Assembly: GCA_030340625.1 (NCBI GenBank)
Contig: JAOPHQ010003129.1
Span: 62,001-126,000, forward strand
Origin: Merluccius polli
Taxonomy: Eukaryota; Chordata; Actinopteri; Gadiformes; Merlucciidae
Direction of reading: 5' to 3'
DNA length: 64,000 nucleotides
The translations under genes and the position numbers were made by a program. The notes under the pieces are model-generated. The model had not been told where the DNA came from and did no database searches. It saw nothing but the letters and a program-made list of their open reading frames with translations. Positions 1 to 10,141 of the stretch are shown piece by piece. How positions within the stretch are numbered: the stretch's first letter is position 1; every line of letters begins with the position of its first letter.

Positions 1-655
1 ACGTGTTCAGTTGGTTGACGATTCATAATTCTTACCTCCCATCCGCGGGAGATCCCCAGGGAACGGCTCTGTTTTCATGTTTATGTATGAAAGGAAACGG
101 CCCCACCGCAGAACAGAGGAGCTCTTTTTGTATGGCCAGCACCACAAACTGCATTCTGGTGTCGAACTAGCACATGTTGGGGGAATTTTTCACCGACTGG
201 AGTGGAAAATTCAGATGTTTGAAGAAGGAAGAATGTGCTCTGTCCTTGGTCCTAGTTTCACTGCGCTCAATAAACACATTGTTCCCCAGCCTAAACCCCG
301 TCGCTGGCATGGACTAAGTGAGGTGGGTAATGGGTAAAGTTTGGTTTACAGTATTTCAGCATATTTTTTTCGCAGTCTCGCTTAATATCCCATTTGGGCA
401 GGAAGGAAGTCATTATAACGTCTTTCTTTTTTTTCTGGAAACACTGCCAGGCTCGTAGCTGCTGACAGTGAGACATCTGTTTGTCGTCGCCGGCGATGCA
501 GGCATTAACCGCGCCGCGCGTCCAAATAGGGGGCGCCTCATTCATTCAGCCCTAATGACCTTCATCCCTAAAGGTGTCTGCTCTTTATTGCTTTGCACAC
601 TTCTTTCTCATTCCCCTCAATATAAATGGCCTGCATCGCTAAACCGCCCCCTCCT
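1..655. other. Unique sequence, no gene recognised
   Basis: Mixed-composition sequence with no recognisable protein. On the minus strand a donor-like GGGAG|GTAAGA lies at about 33-42, preceded by a short open stretch starting with ATG at 78. That stretch is only about 14 codons and matches nothing I know, so I do not call an exon. The two short frames of about 85 codons here have no recognisable domain. Confidence 0.4.
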
Positions 656-900
656 TCTCCCTCTCTCCCCCCCTCTCTCTGTCTCTGGCTTTTTTTCAGT
701 CTTTCACCAAGTCTCTCTCTCTCTCTCTCTCCCTCTGTCTCTGTCTCTTTCCTGTCTCTCCCTGTCTCTCTTCAACTGTTGAAGAGAGACTGTTCTTTGC
801 AACTCTCTCTCACTCTGTCTACCCCCCCCCCCCTCTCTCTCTCTCTGCCCCTCTCTCTGTCTCTCTCTCTGTTCTTGTTCTTGTTTCCAGGACTGTGATG
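656..900. repeat. (CT)n-rich imperfect microsatellite block
   Basis: A pyrimidine-rich tract of CTCT runs interrupted by CTGT and poly-C (for example 823-833). The reading frames through it are Ser/Leu/Pro strings and are not genes. Confidence 0.9.
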
Positions 901-947
901 GCTCATGCATTCCAATGTTGAGGGTTATGGTCAGAGTCAGAGCAGCA

Positions 948-1031
948 CCCACCACCTCCACCTCCACCTCCACCTCCACCACCACGTCTGGTCTTTGGGG
1001 TTCAAGCCTTGTGTGGGGGGGGGGGGGGGGG
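948..1031. repeat. (CACCTC)n array followed by a 17-G run
   Basis: Short CACCTC hexamer repeats lie at about 950-985. After 29 bases of unique sequence there is an uninterrupted run of G at 1015-1031. Length is likely polymorphic, and the homopolymer length is unreliable in an assembly. Confidence 0.85.
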
Positions 1032-1433
1032 TTGGTCGGGGGAACAGCAAATTATCCTGGAGTACTCTCCCGGGGGAAGCCCCCTTATCTGTGACAGTTT
1101 CCCCTCTTCTCCCATACATTAGCTTCAGAGGGACATTAACAACCATCTGGGACGTTAAAACGCTGCATTCCTCTCAGAGGGAGACCAGGGGGTAGAGGGG
1201 AGTGCGGGGGTCTTTGTTTGGTGGCCGATGGCTAGCCTGACTACCAGGGGGTCTCTTGGTGGATTCCCAGAGAAGGACATAAAACGGGGCGGCCACGCTG
1301 TTGTCGTGTGTGGGGTTAACGCAAACTCTGACCTCACGGACGGCCCACAAGAGTCCCGAAACCAGACTAGGAGACTGAACAGCCGTCTTTACGAGTTGGA
1401 GGTACACCCCACAAAATGCGTTACATATGGTGC
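1032..1433. other. Unique sequence, nothing recognised
   Basis: Balanced-composition sequence. Short frames on both strands (60-77 codons) overlap each other and show no domain, signal peptide or splice structure. Confidence 0.35.
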
Positions 1434-1594
1434 AGGAGAGCCTACTGGTTAGGGTATTCGACTCTCAGCCGAAAGGTACTGGGTTTGATCCCCACAGTAT
1501 AGCTGTAGGCATCCTTGAGCAAGATTCCCGAACCTCCTGCTCCTTAATGACATGTATAATGCTTTGGATAAAAGCATCAGCTAAATGAATAACA
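1434..1594 (+). mobile_element. tRNA-derived SINE, near full length
   Basis: The head resembles a pol III promoter: an A-box-like region around ACTGGTTAGGGTATTCGACT, then a B-box-like GGGTTTGATCCCC at about 1480-1492. The body has GCATCCTTGAGCAAGAT and CTCCTTAATGACATGTAT. The tail TTTGGATAAAAGCATC is followed by AGCTAAATGAATAA. The same head/body/tail order recurs elsewhere in the window, in both orientations. The TTTGGATAAAAGC tail is common in teleost SINEs of V-SINE type. The exact family name is uncertain. Confidence 0.8.
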
Positions 1595-2513
1595 GAATAT
1601 ATGTAACATACCTGTAAATGCATAAATGTAACATACAGATAACATTGCACAGTGAAATCACCCTTTGTAAAACCCTATAAACGATCATACTTGAGATACT
1701 CTCTCTTTTGTGTGTGTGGTTGCAGATGTTTCTTCAGTATTTTGGTACCGCTTTACGACTTTTCCAAAACCAGTAAAAAATAAGAAATAACACGGTCTGC
1801 TGTAGGATCACCAGACCTACACTGTAATGTGTCATGAAGCTCCTATTTCCAGGTGCCGAGAGATTTCTCTCTCCGACCATCTGGCCCCCAGGTGGTCCGG
1901 TCCTCCCAGCAAGGAATTCCAGGTGGATTCACCCGCGGGTCCTGCCGAGTCATAAATTATCGCACATCGTTGGCTAAGTTTTAGTGAAAGAGCACAAAAA
2001 GCCTGACAGCTGTGGAGGTGGCAGGCAGCGGTGTCTCAGTGGAAAGAAACTGAGGGAAATTGGAATGGAGAGCAGTCAAGGCAATGGCAGCAACTCAGGA
2101 CAGGTTGGGGTTTAAAGAGTAACTACACACTGAAAGACTTTGGTGAGTTTGGCGCCACCTACAGGCGAAACTATGGTATTGACAACATTCATAGGCAGAA
2201 TAGCTTTGCTTACATCACAGGGACAAAAAGACGATCTACACTATAAAAACAAGACCGATGTCTAGAGCTAGGTTAGAGGTAACTTTAAATTAATAAAATA
2301 TGATTTATTTAATGTGGTTTACTTATAAAAATCAAAATCCATCCAAAAGTGTGTCTACTATTTAACTATTTATAGTATAGTAAAAATACTTTTTTTTTTT
2401 TTACCAGACAAAAATAATAAGTGGTCCACCAAACCCCCACAATGATTTTGTCCTCTTTATAACCACCCACTGGAGGCAAAGTGGGGTTAAGTACATGCAC
2501 ACTCTTAAAGATT
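1595..2513. other. Unique sequence with a GC-richer island at 1850-2030
   Basis: No gene is seen. The stretch 1850-2030 is repeat-free and contains ATAAATTATCGC and a CAGGTGG E-box-like site, as in many regulatory islands, but nothing specific can be assigned. The rest is AT-rich. Confidence 0.3.
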
Positions 2514-2538
2514 AGTGAGTGTGTGTGTGTGTGCGCAT

Positions 2539-2593
<55 letters not shown>
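2514..2593. repeat. (GT)n microsatellite
   Basis: About 80 bases of GT repeat with interruptions (GCGCAT, TTT) near its start and a perfect run of over 20 units at the end. Confidence 0.95.
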
Positions 2594-2594
<1 letters not shown>

Positions 2595-2669
2595 TGCAGG
2601 GGGGCTAACAGCTGTCCAAACAAAAGCCCATTCCCACTCATCCCAGAGCACACTGAGTGTCATCTCCAA

Positions 2670-2985
2670 CAGCTAGTGTCCCTGCAGTGCTGCAGCATGA
2701 CACACCTTAACACACTGATAGCCATCTACCTAGTGTCCCAAAAAGGCATAATAAACCATAACACCCTGTCCCAATACGAATTTAGCATGATAAATCACTA
2801 AACCCTGATAGTCATCGAGATAGTGTCCTCATAAGGGTATGATAAACCATAACGCCATTAGTGTCATCTAGCATGATACACCTTTACACCCTTCTGTCCT
2901 CATAAGGAAATATAGTCATCTACATCGTGTCCTCATAAGGTATGATTAACCACAACAACTGTCCTCACAGGTCCATATGATAAAA
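2670..2985 (+). repeat. Degenerate minisatellite, unit roughly 50-100 bp
   Basis: Blocks containing TAGTGTCC(T)CATAAGG, ATGATAAACCATAAC and TAGTCATCTA recur irregularly, with GTGTCC at about 2674, 2732, 2821 and 2926. This indicates an old, diverged tandem array. Confidence 0.55.
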
Positions 2986-3318
2986 CATTGTGTTTCATCT
3001 TATCATGACTCTGTCCAAGCCACCCACAGAAAAAACTAGATTGAGAGAATGAAGAAAAAAAAAAACGAAGAAAAAGCAGTATTTTATAATAACTATTTTC
3101 AAGCCAACGTCTGTGTGTCAGAGAAGTCTTGAAATGATGGACCACTGGAGGAGTAATTGTCTCTGTCCAGAAGCGAGCGGTGCCAGTGGAGGACCCACCG
3201 GTGGGAATCGAACACACGGACAGGCTGTTGGTGTAATTGGGATCACATCTCATCTTGATACACAATCACCATCCGAGAGATGATGCCCTGGTATCCTACG
3301 GGTCTCCTCCCTCACCAC
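2986..3318. other. Unique sequence, nothing recognised
   Basis: A mixed-composition gap between two arrays, with no convincing coding or RNA feature. Confidence 0.3.
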
Positions 3319-3359
3319 GCACGTACACACACACGCACACACACAAGCACACACACACA

Positions 3360-3410
<51 letters not shown>

Positions 3411-3495
3411 AAACACACGCACACACACACAATTCCACTTTCCTCTCTATCTCTTGGCGTCTGTCTGTACAATGTGTCTTTCTGTCCAGCTTCTT

Positions 3496-3565
<70 letters not shown>

Positions 3566-3570
3566 ATAAA
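3319..3570. repeat. (CA)n and (CT)n microsatellite pair
   Basis: Imperfect CA repeats fill about 3322-3432. A short spacer follows, then CT repeats from about 3497 to 3565. Translation gives His/Thr and Ser/Leu strings only. Confidence 0.95.
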
Positions 3571-3689
3571 GTCTGGGTTCATAAACGTTCAGAATACTGA
3601 CCAATAAATCAATTTCCTGACTTCTTAACTGGACAGCGCTGGACGAGCTTCTAGGAGCCAATGTGTCTGTTTGACAGGTACCACAGTTT

Positions 3690-4022
3690 ACAGAAAACCA
3701 GTCAGTCAGCCAGTCAACCAGTCAGTAAGTCAGTCAGTTGGTCAGACAGTCAGTCATTCAGTCAGTTAGCCAGGCAGTAAGTATGTCATTCATACATTTA
3801 GTCGACAGTACATTTAGCGGACATCTAATTGACCAATTAGTCAGTTAGTAAGAGAGAAATCCAGGCAGTCAGATATCCAGTCAGGCAGTCACAGACAGAT
3901 AGACACCTGTCTGTCTATCTGTGAGGAAAACTGACAGACAGACAGAAAGACAGCCATTTAGTCGACAGATGAGTCAGCAGTCAGTCAGTCAGTCAGTAGT
4001 CAGTCAGTCAGTCAGTCAGACA
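3690..4022. repeat. Degenerate (CAGT)n array with internal hairpin
   Basis: CAGT/CAGTCAGT tetramers recur with substitutions (AGTCAACCAGTCAG and similar) over about 330 bp. In the middle, ACAGATAGACA at 3895-3905 is perfectly complementary to TGTCTATCTGT at 3912-3922, giving an 11-bp stem with a 6-nt loop. Confidence 0.85.
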
Positions 4023-4097
4023 GGCAACGGTGTATAAAGACGTGTATAGTCAGTAGCAGAACTATCATCTTCTAATGCAGAGCAGCTGGCTTTCTCC

Positions 4098-4162
4098 CAG
4101 GCTACCCATGCACACGCACACGCACACACACAGACACACACACACACACATACACACACACT
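4098..4162. repeat. (CA)n microsatellite
   Basis: Imperfect CA/CGCA repeat of about 65 bp. Confidence 0.9.
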
Positions 4163-4612
4163 AACCGTACCAGTTTCTCCTTCCACAATTAAATGTAATC
4201 CCAGGCGAGGGCAGTAGATTATGACTAATTTAGTTCGCAGTAACATTATTAGGAAACTGCTCACTTGGGTAAAACCCCCCAAAACTTTTACAATAAAACA
4301 TAATAGTGCATACAAAAAATACAAGAATACAAAATACAAGAAAAATACATACATAAAAAGACCAACCTCTAAAGTGTTTGCTTGTAAACCATAAAGGCAA
4401 CAAAAATGTATATAGGTTGCTTAAAACAACGTGATTCATTTCAATCACAAAGCTAATATTCTTTACCGGGGAATATAACAGGTTTTATTTCTTCTATGGA
4501 TTACAAAAAACAAACAATGTCCAACTCCAGGTGTACAGCATTGCAGCGCAACAATATGCTCAATGAAGTGCAAGCAATCAGAAAATAAAATACCTCCACA
4601 CCTGCTCCGAGA
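4163..4612. other. AT-rich unique sequence
   Basis: No feature recognised apart from A-rich stretches around 4310-4350. Frames on the minus strand are hydrophobic by composition only. Confidence 0.3.
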
Positions 4613-4669
4613 CAGGTACACACACACACACACGCACACACACACACACAGGAGAGGAGAGGAGCTCAC

Positions 4670-4829
4670 CTTGGTGTGCACCGTTCTCTACAGCCGTCCA
4701 GCTCTTCACAGGAAACACAGCCCCAGCTCTCTCTACACGTCCTGAGGAAGCCTCGATCGCTCACACCGCTGACAGCTCTGTCATCTCTCCTCACCGCTTA
4801 CACTGCGCTGTATACCTCGCTCTACCTAG
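4670..4829 (-). other. Possible non-coding 5' exon (speculative)
   Basis: Read on the minus strand, this 160-bp CpG-containing segment begins after a long CT tract ending in TAG (acceptor-like) and ends at CACCAAG|GTGAGC, a good donor match (donor GTGAGC at 4669-4664). All three frames across the segment contain stops, so it could only be untranslated exon or chance. A (CT)n tract can easily mimic a polypyrimidine acceptor. Confidence 0.15.
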
Positions 4830-4986
4830 AGAGAGAGAGAGAGAGACAGCTGATGTTGGGCAGTCTGCGCGCACAGACAGAGAGAGGGAGAGAGAGAGAG
4901 AGAGAGGGAGGGAGGGAGGGAGAGGGAGAAGTAGCACCAGCAGTAGCAGTAGAGAGGATGTGAATGGGTAAGTGAGAGTGGGAGAG

Positions 4987-5062
<76 letters not shown>
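4829..5062. repeat. (GA)n microsatellites
   Basis: GA repeats lie at about 4829-4848, 4880-4930 (with GGGA variants) and 4991-5061 (about 35 uninterrupted units). A short unique spacer contains GCAGTAGCAGTAG. Confidence 0.95.
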
Positions 5063-5063
<1 letters not shown>

Positions 5064-5147
5064 GGAGTCCTTTTCTCTTAAACAGTAGACCCTTTGCGGT
5101 CAACGCACTCCTCTCCCACGACCTCCCCCCCCACTCTTCCCTCCTTA

Positions 5148-5564
5148 CTACACACACACTCACACACACACACGCACACATGCATACACACACAAAACCC
5201 CCCCACTACACACACACACTCACAATCCCCCCCCCCCATTCCCATCCTTACTACACACACAAACACACACACATGCACACACGCACACACAAACACACAC
5301 ACACACACACACACACACATACCCCCCCACTACACGCACAGACGCACACACTCACACAAACGACCCCCCCCCCCCACTCCCCTCCTCACTACACACACAC
5401 ACGCACACACACACAGTGACTGGAGGGTACAGAGCTGAAACAGAATGCCTCCGGGCAGGATTCAGACCAGAGAGAGAGGGGGAGAGAGAGAAAGAGAGAG
5501 AGAGATACAGAGAGAGGGGGAGAGAGAGAAAGAGAGAGAGAGATACAGAGTGAGAGACAGAGAC

Positions 5565-5613
<49 letters not shown>

Positions 5614-5624
5614 GAGAGAAAAAG

Positions 5625-5665
<41 letters not shown>

Positions 5666-5727
5666 GACTGGCAGAGAGAGTGGTTAAAGGGGGTCTGGAG
5701 GGGTGGGGGTGTGAGTTGGGGGTGTGA

Positions 5728-5756
<29 letters not shown>
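5148..5756. repeat. Composite (CA)n / poly-C / (GA)n / poly-G block
   Basis: CA-rich repeats broken by C runs occupy 5148-5415. GA-rich repeats occupy 5468-5662, including a duplicated AGAGAGATACAGAG motif. A 28-base uninterrupted G run lies at 5728-5755. The reading frames are low-complexity and not genes. Confidence 0.95.
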
Positions 5757-5758
<2 letters not shown>

Positions 5759-6312
5759 GTTGGCAGATCATCAGCCGCAGATTGTTCTGGTAAATAAAAA
5801 CAAATAAATAATAAATAAATAAATGAACAATATTAAGGTGAGCGTACTCAGTGCTCAGGGTGTAGGAGAATATCAATACACTTAAGAGAGTTTTCCCAGC
5901 GCGCTATCGACCCTGAACACAACATCGATGTTTAATTTATGAATGAAGCGGAAAGTAGTTTGTTGTCTTCTTAAGGTCTTAAGGTCTACCCACATGTCCG
6001 CCTGGTTGCATAGTTTTAATACTGTTTAGTCATACTAGTCTCTGTTTCTGTTACCTTGATGTATCCATAGACATCTTGTTTTAAATACATCTTAATTCAT
6101 AACAGTTAGATTGTCATATATGGCTTCATTGCCCATGTATTCTCTGTATTACGGTATATATTGATACATATTGTATTGACAAAATACTCTCAGGCACACA
6201 CACACACACATATCCTTGATCCCTTTTCTGGCAACGCTAGAGATAAATGTAAACTTTGGAAGCGCGGCTCCATTCATCTGAAAAGACGAGGTCACGATTT
6301 CCAGGATTTCAG
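5757..6312. other. Unique sequence, nothing recognised
   Basis: Mostly AT-rich, with a short AAAT repeat around 5800-5823 and a CA run at 6196-6210. No gene supported. Confidence 0.3.
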
Positions 6313-6355
<43 letters not shown>

Positions 6356-6465
6356 ATGAGGAGGAGGAGGAGGAGGAGGAGGAGGAGGAGGAGGAGGAGG
6401 AGGAGGAGGAGGAGGAGGATGACGATGAGGAGGAGGAGGATGACGATGAGGAGGAGGATGATGAG
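6313..6465. repeat. (GAT)n-(GAG)n compound trinucleotide repeat
   Basis: About 14 GAT units at 6313-6354 are followed by about 20 GAG/AGG units and interspersed GATGACGATGAG. In one forward frame this reads as a poly-Asp then poly-Arg string, with no flanking protein-like sequence, so it is treated as a non-coding repeat. Confidence 0.95.
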
Positions 6466-6754
6466 GGCATGTCTGGCCTGTGGGGTGACGTGGGGCCCCG
6501 GTCTGGCCCCCCACTACTAATAATCCATCATCTCCCAGCCCCCGCCAAGTCTGTCTACAGCCAAACACTCGCTGAAGAGCTCCTGATTAAAGGGTTGTGT
6601 CTGCTCCAGGTACAGAGAGAGACGGAGATGTTTGGACTCCTCCATGCCAGAGATTTCACATAAACAGACGAGAACCTCAAAGTAAACAAACAAGAGGAAC
6701 AGAAGAAACCATACACAGTGGCACAGCAGGGGGTCTGTCCCATGTCCCAGAGGT
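6466..6754. other. Unique sequence, nothing recognised
   Basis: Balanced composition between the trinucleotide array and the polypyrimidine tract. Frames that enter from the neighbouring repeats are composition-driven. Confidence 0.3.
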
Positions 6755-7335
6755 CTCGCCTTTCTTCTCCTCTTCTGTCCGTTCCTCTCCTCTCCCCTCC
6801 CCTCCTTTCCTTTCCTCTTCTCTCCACTCATTTCCTCTCCTCTTCCATCATTTCCTCTCCTCTTCATTCCTCTCCTCTCCCATCCTTTCTTGTCTCTCCA
6901 TTCCTCTCTTTTCCCCTCCCCTCCCCTCCTCTCCTCTTCTCCCCTCCTCTCCCTTTCTTTCCTCTCCTCTATCCTCCTTTTTCTCCTTTTCTCTACACTC
7001 CTCCTCTCCCATCCTTTCCTCTTCTCTTCTCTTCAATCCTCTCGTCTCCTTTCTTTTCCTCTCAATTCCTCACTTCTCCCCTCCCCTCCTCTTCTCCCCT
7101 GCTCTCCATTTCTTTCCTCTCCTCTTCCCCCTGCTCCCGTTCTCTCCTCTCCTCGCCCCTCCTCTCTATTTATCTCCATTTCTCTCCTCTCTTCTTTCCT
7201 CTCCTCTCCTCCTCTTTTCTCCTCTCTCCTCCTCCTCTTTTCTCCTCTTCTCCATTCCTCTCCTCTCCTATCCTCTCGTGTCCTATCCTCTCCTCTCCTC
7301 GCTCCCTCCTCCTCCCCTCTTTCTTTCCATCCTGG
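6755..7335. repeat. Long polypyrimidine tract (CCTCT/TTCCTCTC pentamer-like)
   Basis: Almost 580 bp of nearly pure C/T on the plus strand, built from irregular TCCTCTCC, CCCCTCC and TTTCCTCTCC blocks. The longest reading frames in the window (268 and 218 codons) run through it and are Ser/Pro/Leu/Phe strings in several frames at once, as expected of a repeat rather than a protein. Confidence 0.95.
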
Positions 7336-8300
7336 ATGTCCTCTGTTCCAAGGACAACACAGGAGTAGCAAAAAAAAAAAGAAAAGGGAGAGAGAGGGAG
7401 TAGACTTCAAAAGGTCTGAGAGTCAGCCATCAAACAGCAGAGGAGAACCCAGCACCGAGCGAAGCATCGCGTGGAGAGGAGCTCTGGCGCTCATTAAGTC
7501 ACAATGTGACCTTTACATACTAATCACAACCCCGCGAAGACAGTAGCACTCGATTATAGCGCCACTAAAACTTCCCACGGGAGGAACCTTAAAAAGGCCT
7601 TTGACAGAAATGGAAAGAAAAGAAGAAAAAAAATCACTTTCAGCATTTTTCTTTTTTTTTTTACTTTTAACTCGACTGGTCTGCCCGGCTGCGATTGGGT
7701 CGCAGTCGGTCCTTTTTTTGAAAGGAGAGGGAGGAGTTCGTCTGGCGCTGGTCCAAAGGCACGGTGACAATAGGCCAACATTCAGTTGTTCCAGCGAGGA
7801 AATCGCAGCTTTTTATTGTATTTGATCGTGGGGAAGAGCGCCGTGTGCCTGGAGGGACGGAGAGGTCTTGGTCCGATTGAAGCGCAGCCCCACATGTGGC
7901 GATAAAAGGAAAAAAACCGAGACGAGGAAGATATACGTGGGAAACTGAGTCACAAAAAGGCTTTATAACCTTCTGTCCTTGTAAATGGGAACATTAGGTT
8001 ATAATCCAACGCAGGGCACAATGGGTCGTATGTAGCACACAGCGCTCGTGGTAACACACGTATTCATAATAACGTTCGTAATAAGACACACATTCAGCGA
8101 CTGGGAGAGAGAGACGGGAGGAGGGGGGGGCTAAATTCATTTCTATCCCCACTCCCGAGGGCATAGAAAAAAATCTATACAATTCCCTGGGGGAGGGAAA
8201 AAAAAGAATGAAAGAAATATTTTAATGACTGGCTTCTGGCTGTATTATCGTTGAGAAGACGATGGGTAAAAAGCGCGGCTATGTATAGCACCTGTTTTAT
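7336..8300. other. Unique sequence, possible non-coding regulatory island
   Basis: Mostly repeat-poor. The part at about 7480-7620 has GCGCTCATTAAGTCACAATG, TAATCACAACC and GATTATAGCGCC, with homeodomain-like TAAT cores. No coding frame is convincing. Conservation is not demonstrated. Confidence 0.25.
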
Positions 8301-8307
8301 AGTGAGA

Positions 8308-8501
8308 GTGTGAGAGAGAGAGAGAGAGAGAGAGAGTCAGGTTATCACTGGAGTCTTCTGTCTCTCTTTCTGTCTCTCCACTTCAATCTTTCTTTCTCTC
8401 CACTCTCCTCTTTGACTCTATATCTCTATCCCCATCTCTCACTTTCTAATTTGCTGTATCTCTCTCTTCCCATCTCGCTCTCTCCCCATTTCTCTCTCTG
8501 G

Positions 8502-8541
<40 letters not shown>

Positions 8542-8690
8542 CTTCCCTCATCTCTATCTCTCCTTGGCTCTCTCTCTCTTCCTTTCCCCATCTGTCGCTC
8601 CCCATCTCTCTCTCGCTCTCTCTCTGTCTCTCTCTCTCTCAGACACAGTGTCAGGGTTCCTAGGGAGAGAGAGAGAATTGCTGTGGGACG
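8308..8690. repeat. (GA)n then CT-rich microsatellite block
   Basis: GA repeat at 8308-8335 is followed by imperfect CT/CTGT/CCATCT repeats to about 8645, then a short GA run around 8664. Confidence 0.9.
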
Positions 8691-9350
8691 TTTCTCTCCA
8701 TCCTGTTTGTAAAGGTGGAGCCGCACTCTGACTTTACAGCAACTCACGAGCGCACGTTTGATTTCCCTAAAGACCCCTCCCTGTCTTCCAATCTCCCCCA
8801 CTCCCCCGCTACTCACCTGCTTAGAGGAGGCTCCATTTAATTTCTACTCTGTGTGTGTGTGTGTGTGTTTAACCATTTTCACCTTTAGCTGCTGTCACTT
8901 AAGATACTTTCATAGACATACAACCAGTGCCGACATGTGAAGTCAGGAGAGCGAGAGCGAGAGAGATGGGTGATCTATGCTAAACAGTATTGACAGCTCT
9001 TGTATAAAGGTCAACGTATCGCCACGGACTAGCCTACAAAACAACAACAACAACAATAGCAACGCTTCCCATTCAACGCCCCGCATTGGCACTCCACTCC
9101 AACTCCAGTACCACCAGGTCTCACCTGTTCAACTGCAGGTGCGCTCATCGCAACCAAAATCAATTACCAGCCACACGGCGCAGTGAGTTAATTAAGGCGG
9201 TGTTATTCACACCGCATAATTCACTGCCAGCCTATAGGGTGAGGTTATGGGTGAGTCGAGACGGAGGTGAAAGGTGGCGTGAGTGGAGGTTATAATAAGA
9301 TCTGCTCTTAGATGGTAATTGGTGTCTTCCAGGTTCTCAAGGCGAGGAAG

Positions 9351-9351
<1 letters not shown>
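8691..9351. other. Unique sequence, possible regulatory island at 9000-9300
   Basis: A perfect minus-strand donor-like CAG|GTGAGT lies at 8819-8811, but the sequence upstream contains a GT run and no convincing exon. The stretch 9150-9230 (CAATTACC, GTTAATTAAGG, GCATAATTCACTGCC) is dense in homeodomain-type TAAT/ATTA cores and repeat-free. Confidence 0.25.
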
Positions 9352-9388
<37 letters not shown>

Positions 9389-9404
9389 GGGGGGGGGGGG
9401 GGGG
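9352..9404. repeat. (GT)n plus 18-G run
   Basis: GT units at 9353-9385 run into an uninterrupted G run at 9387-9404. Confidence 0.95.
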
Positions 9405-9482
9405 CATAATGCCATGCTCAAAGTCACTCGGGTGGCGTATGGTGTGGCGGCCTTGCAGCCATCACAAGGAGAAATATAACAC

Positions 9483-9492
9483 CACACACACA

Positions 9493-9526
<34 letters not shown>
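9483..9526. repeat. Palindromic (AC)n-CG-(TG)n repeat
   Basis: Alternating CA units switch at CACGTG to TG units, giving a self-complementary alternating purine-pyrimidine tract. The TG arm is longer than the CA arm. Confidence 0.9.
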
Positions 9527-9527
<1 letters not shown>

Positions 9528-9771
9528 ACAGGTGACCTGGAAAGACCTGTTTATCCCATTAAACATTAATCGTGAGGTAATAAGGAACCCCCCCTTCTTC
9601 CCGGGCTGTCTTCATCTATTATGCAGCAGTGAGGCCGGGCGGTGTGGGTGAAGTCCCCAGGGAGGTTCACTTGGACAGACCTCCAGAATCCCCATGTCTC
9701 ACCACCAGCTCCACCACCCCCCTCCCAGTCACCCCCTCCCAGCGCCATGACTTAACCCACACCACCAACAC

Positions 9772-10133
9772 CAGTGGTGTATAGTGTACTAGAATGTCAT
9801 ATTGGGTAAAAGTTGTTATGTGGGTTTAATGTGCCTCTGCTTGTCAGTGAGATCAGCAGTTATACGCACGCATATGCAACATGCTAAAAAGTACAAAAGT
9901 CTGTGAGGATTATCCATTCGCACGATAAGACAACAATTAATAACAATTATTTTCAGATTGTATTTTGTAGCGAGTAACCATGAGTCCACTGCAAAAGTAT
10001 TTAAGTAAAAGTAGCCTACCATTTTTTTTAAAAGTGAAAAAAGTGAAAGAAAAAATCAAGAAAAATCAAGTAAAGTACAGATACTCCAAAAATGTGTAAG
10101 TTAGTATTTTCACTTTGGTACTTTACACCACTG
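9772..10133. mobile_element. hAT-type MITE (362 bp)
   Basis: It starts CAGTGGTGTATAGT and ends ACTTTACACCACTG, so the termini are inverted repeats (CAGTGGTGTA perfect, then one mismatch). It is flanked by 8-bp direct repeats, ACCAACAC at 9764-9771 and ACCAACAG at 10134-10141, matching at 7 of 8. The interior has GTATTTAAGTAAAAGTAG and AAGTAAAGTACAGATACT, typical of a widespread non-autonomous teleost element. There is no transposase frame, so it would depend on a transposase elsewhere. Confidence 0.8.
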
Positions 10134-10141
10134 ACCAACAG

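Noticed and set aside
1478..1492. Possible tRNA gene (B-box-like sequence)
   Set aside because: No cloverleaf or acceptor stem, and the sequence continues into a SINE body and tail shared by other copies.
6161..6520. Poly-Asp/poly-Arg frame resembling an acidic/basic nuclear protein
   Set aside because: Produced by (GAT)n-(GAG)n. The flanks show no homology or splice structure.
6597..7546. Long forward reading frames (up to 268 codons)
   Set aside because: They translate the polypyrimidine tract and are Ser/Leu/Pro/Phe strings in two or three frames simultaneously.
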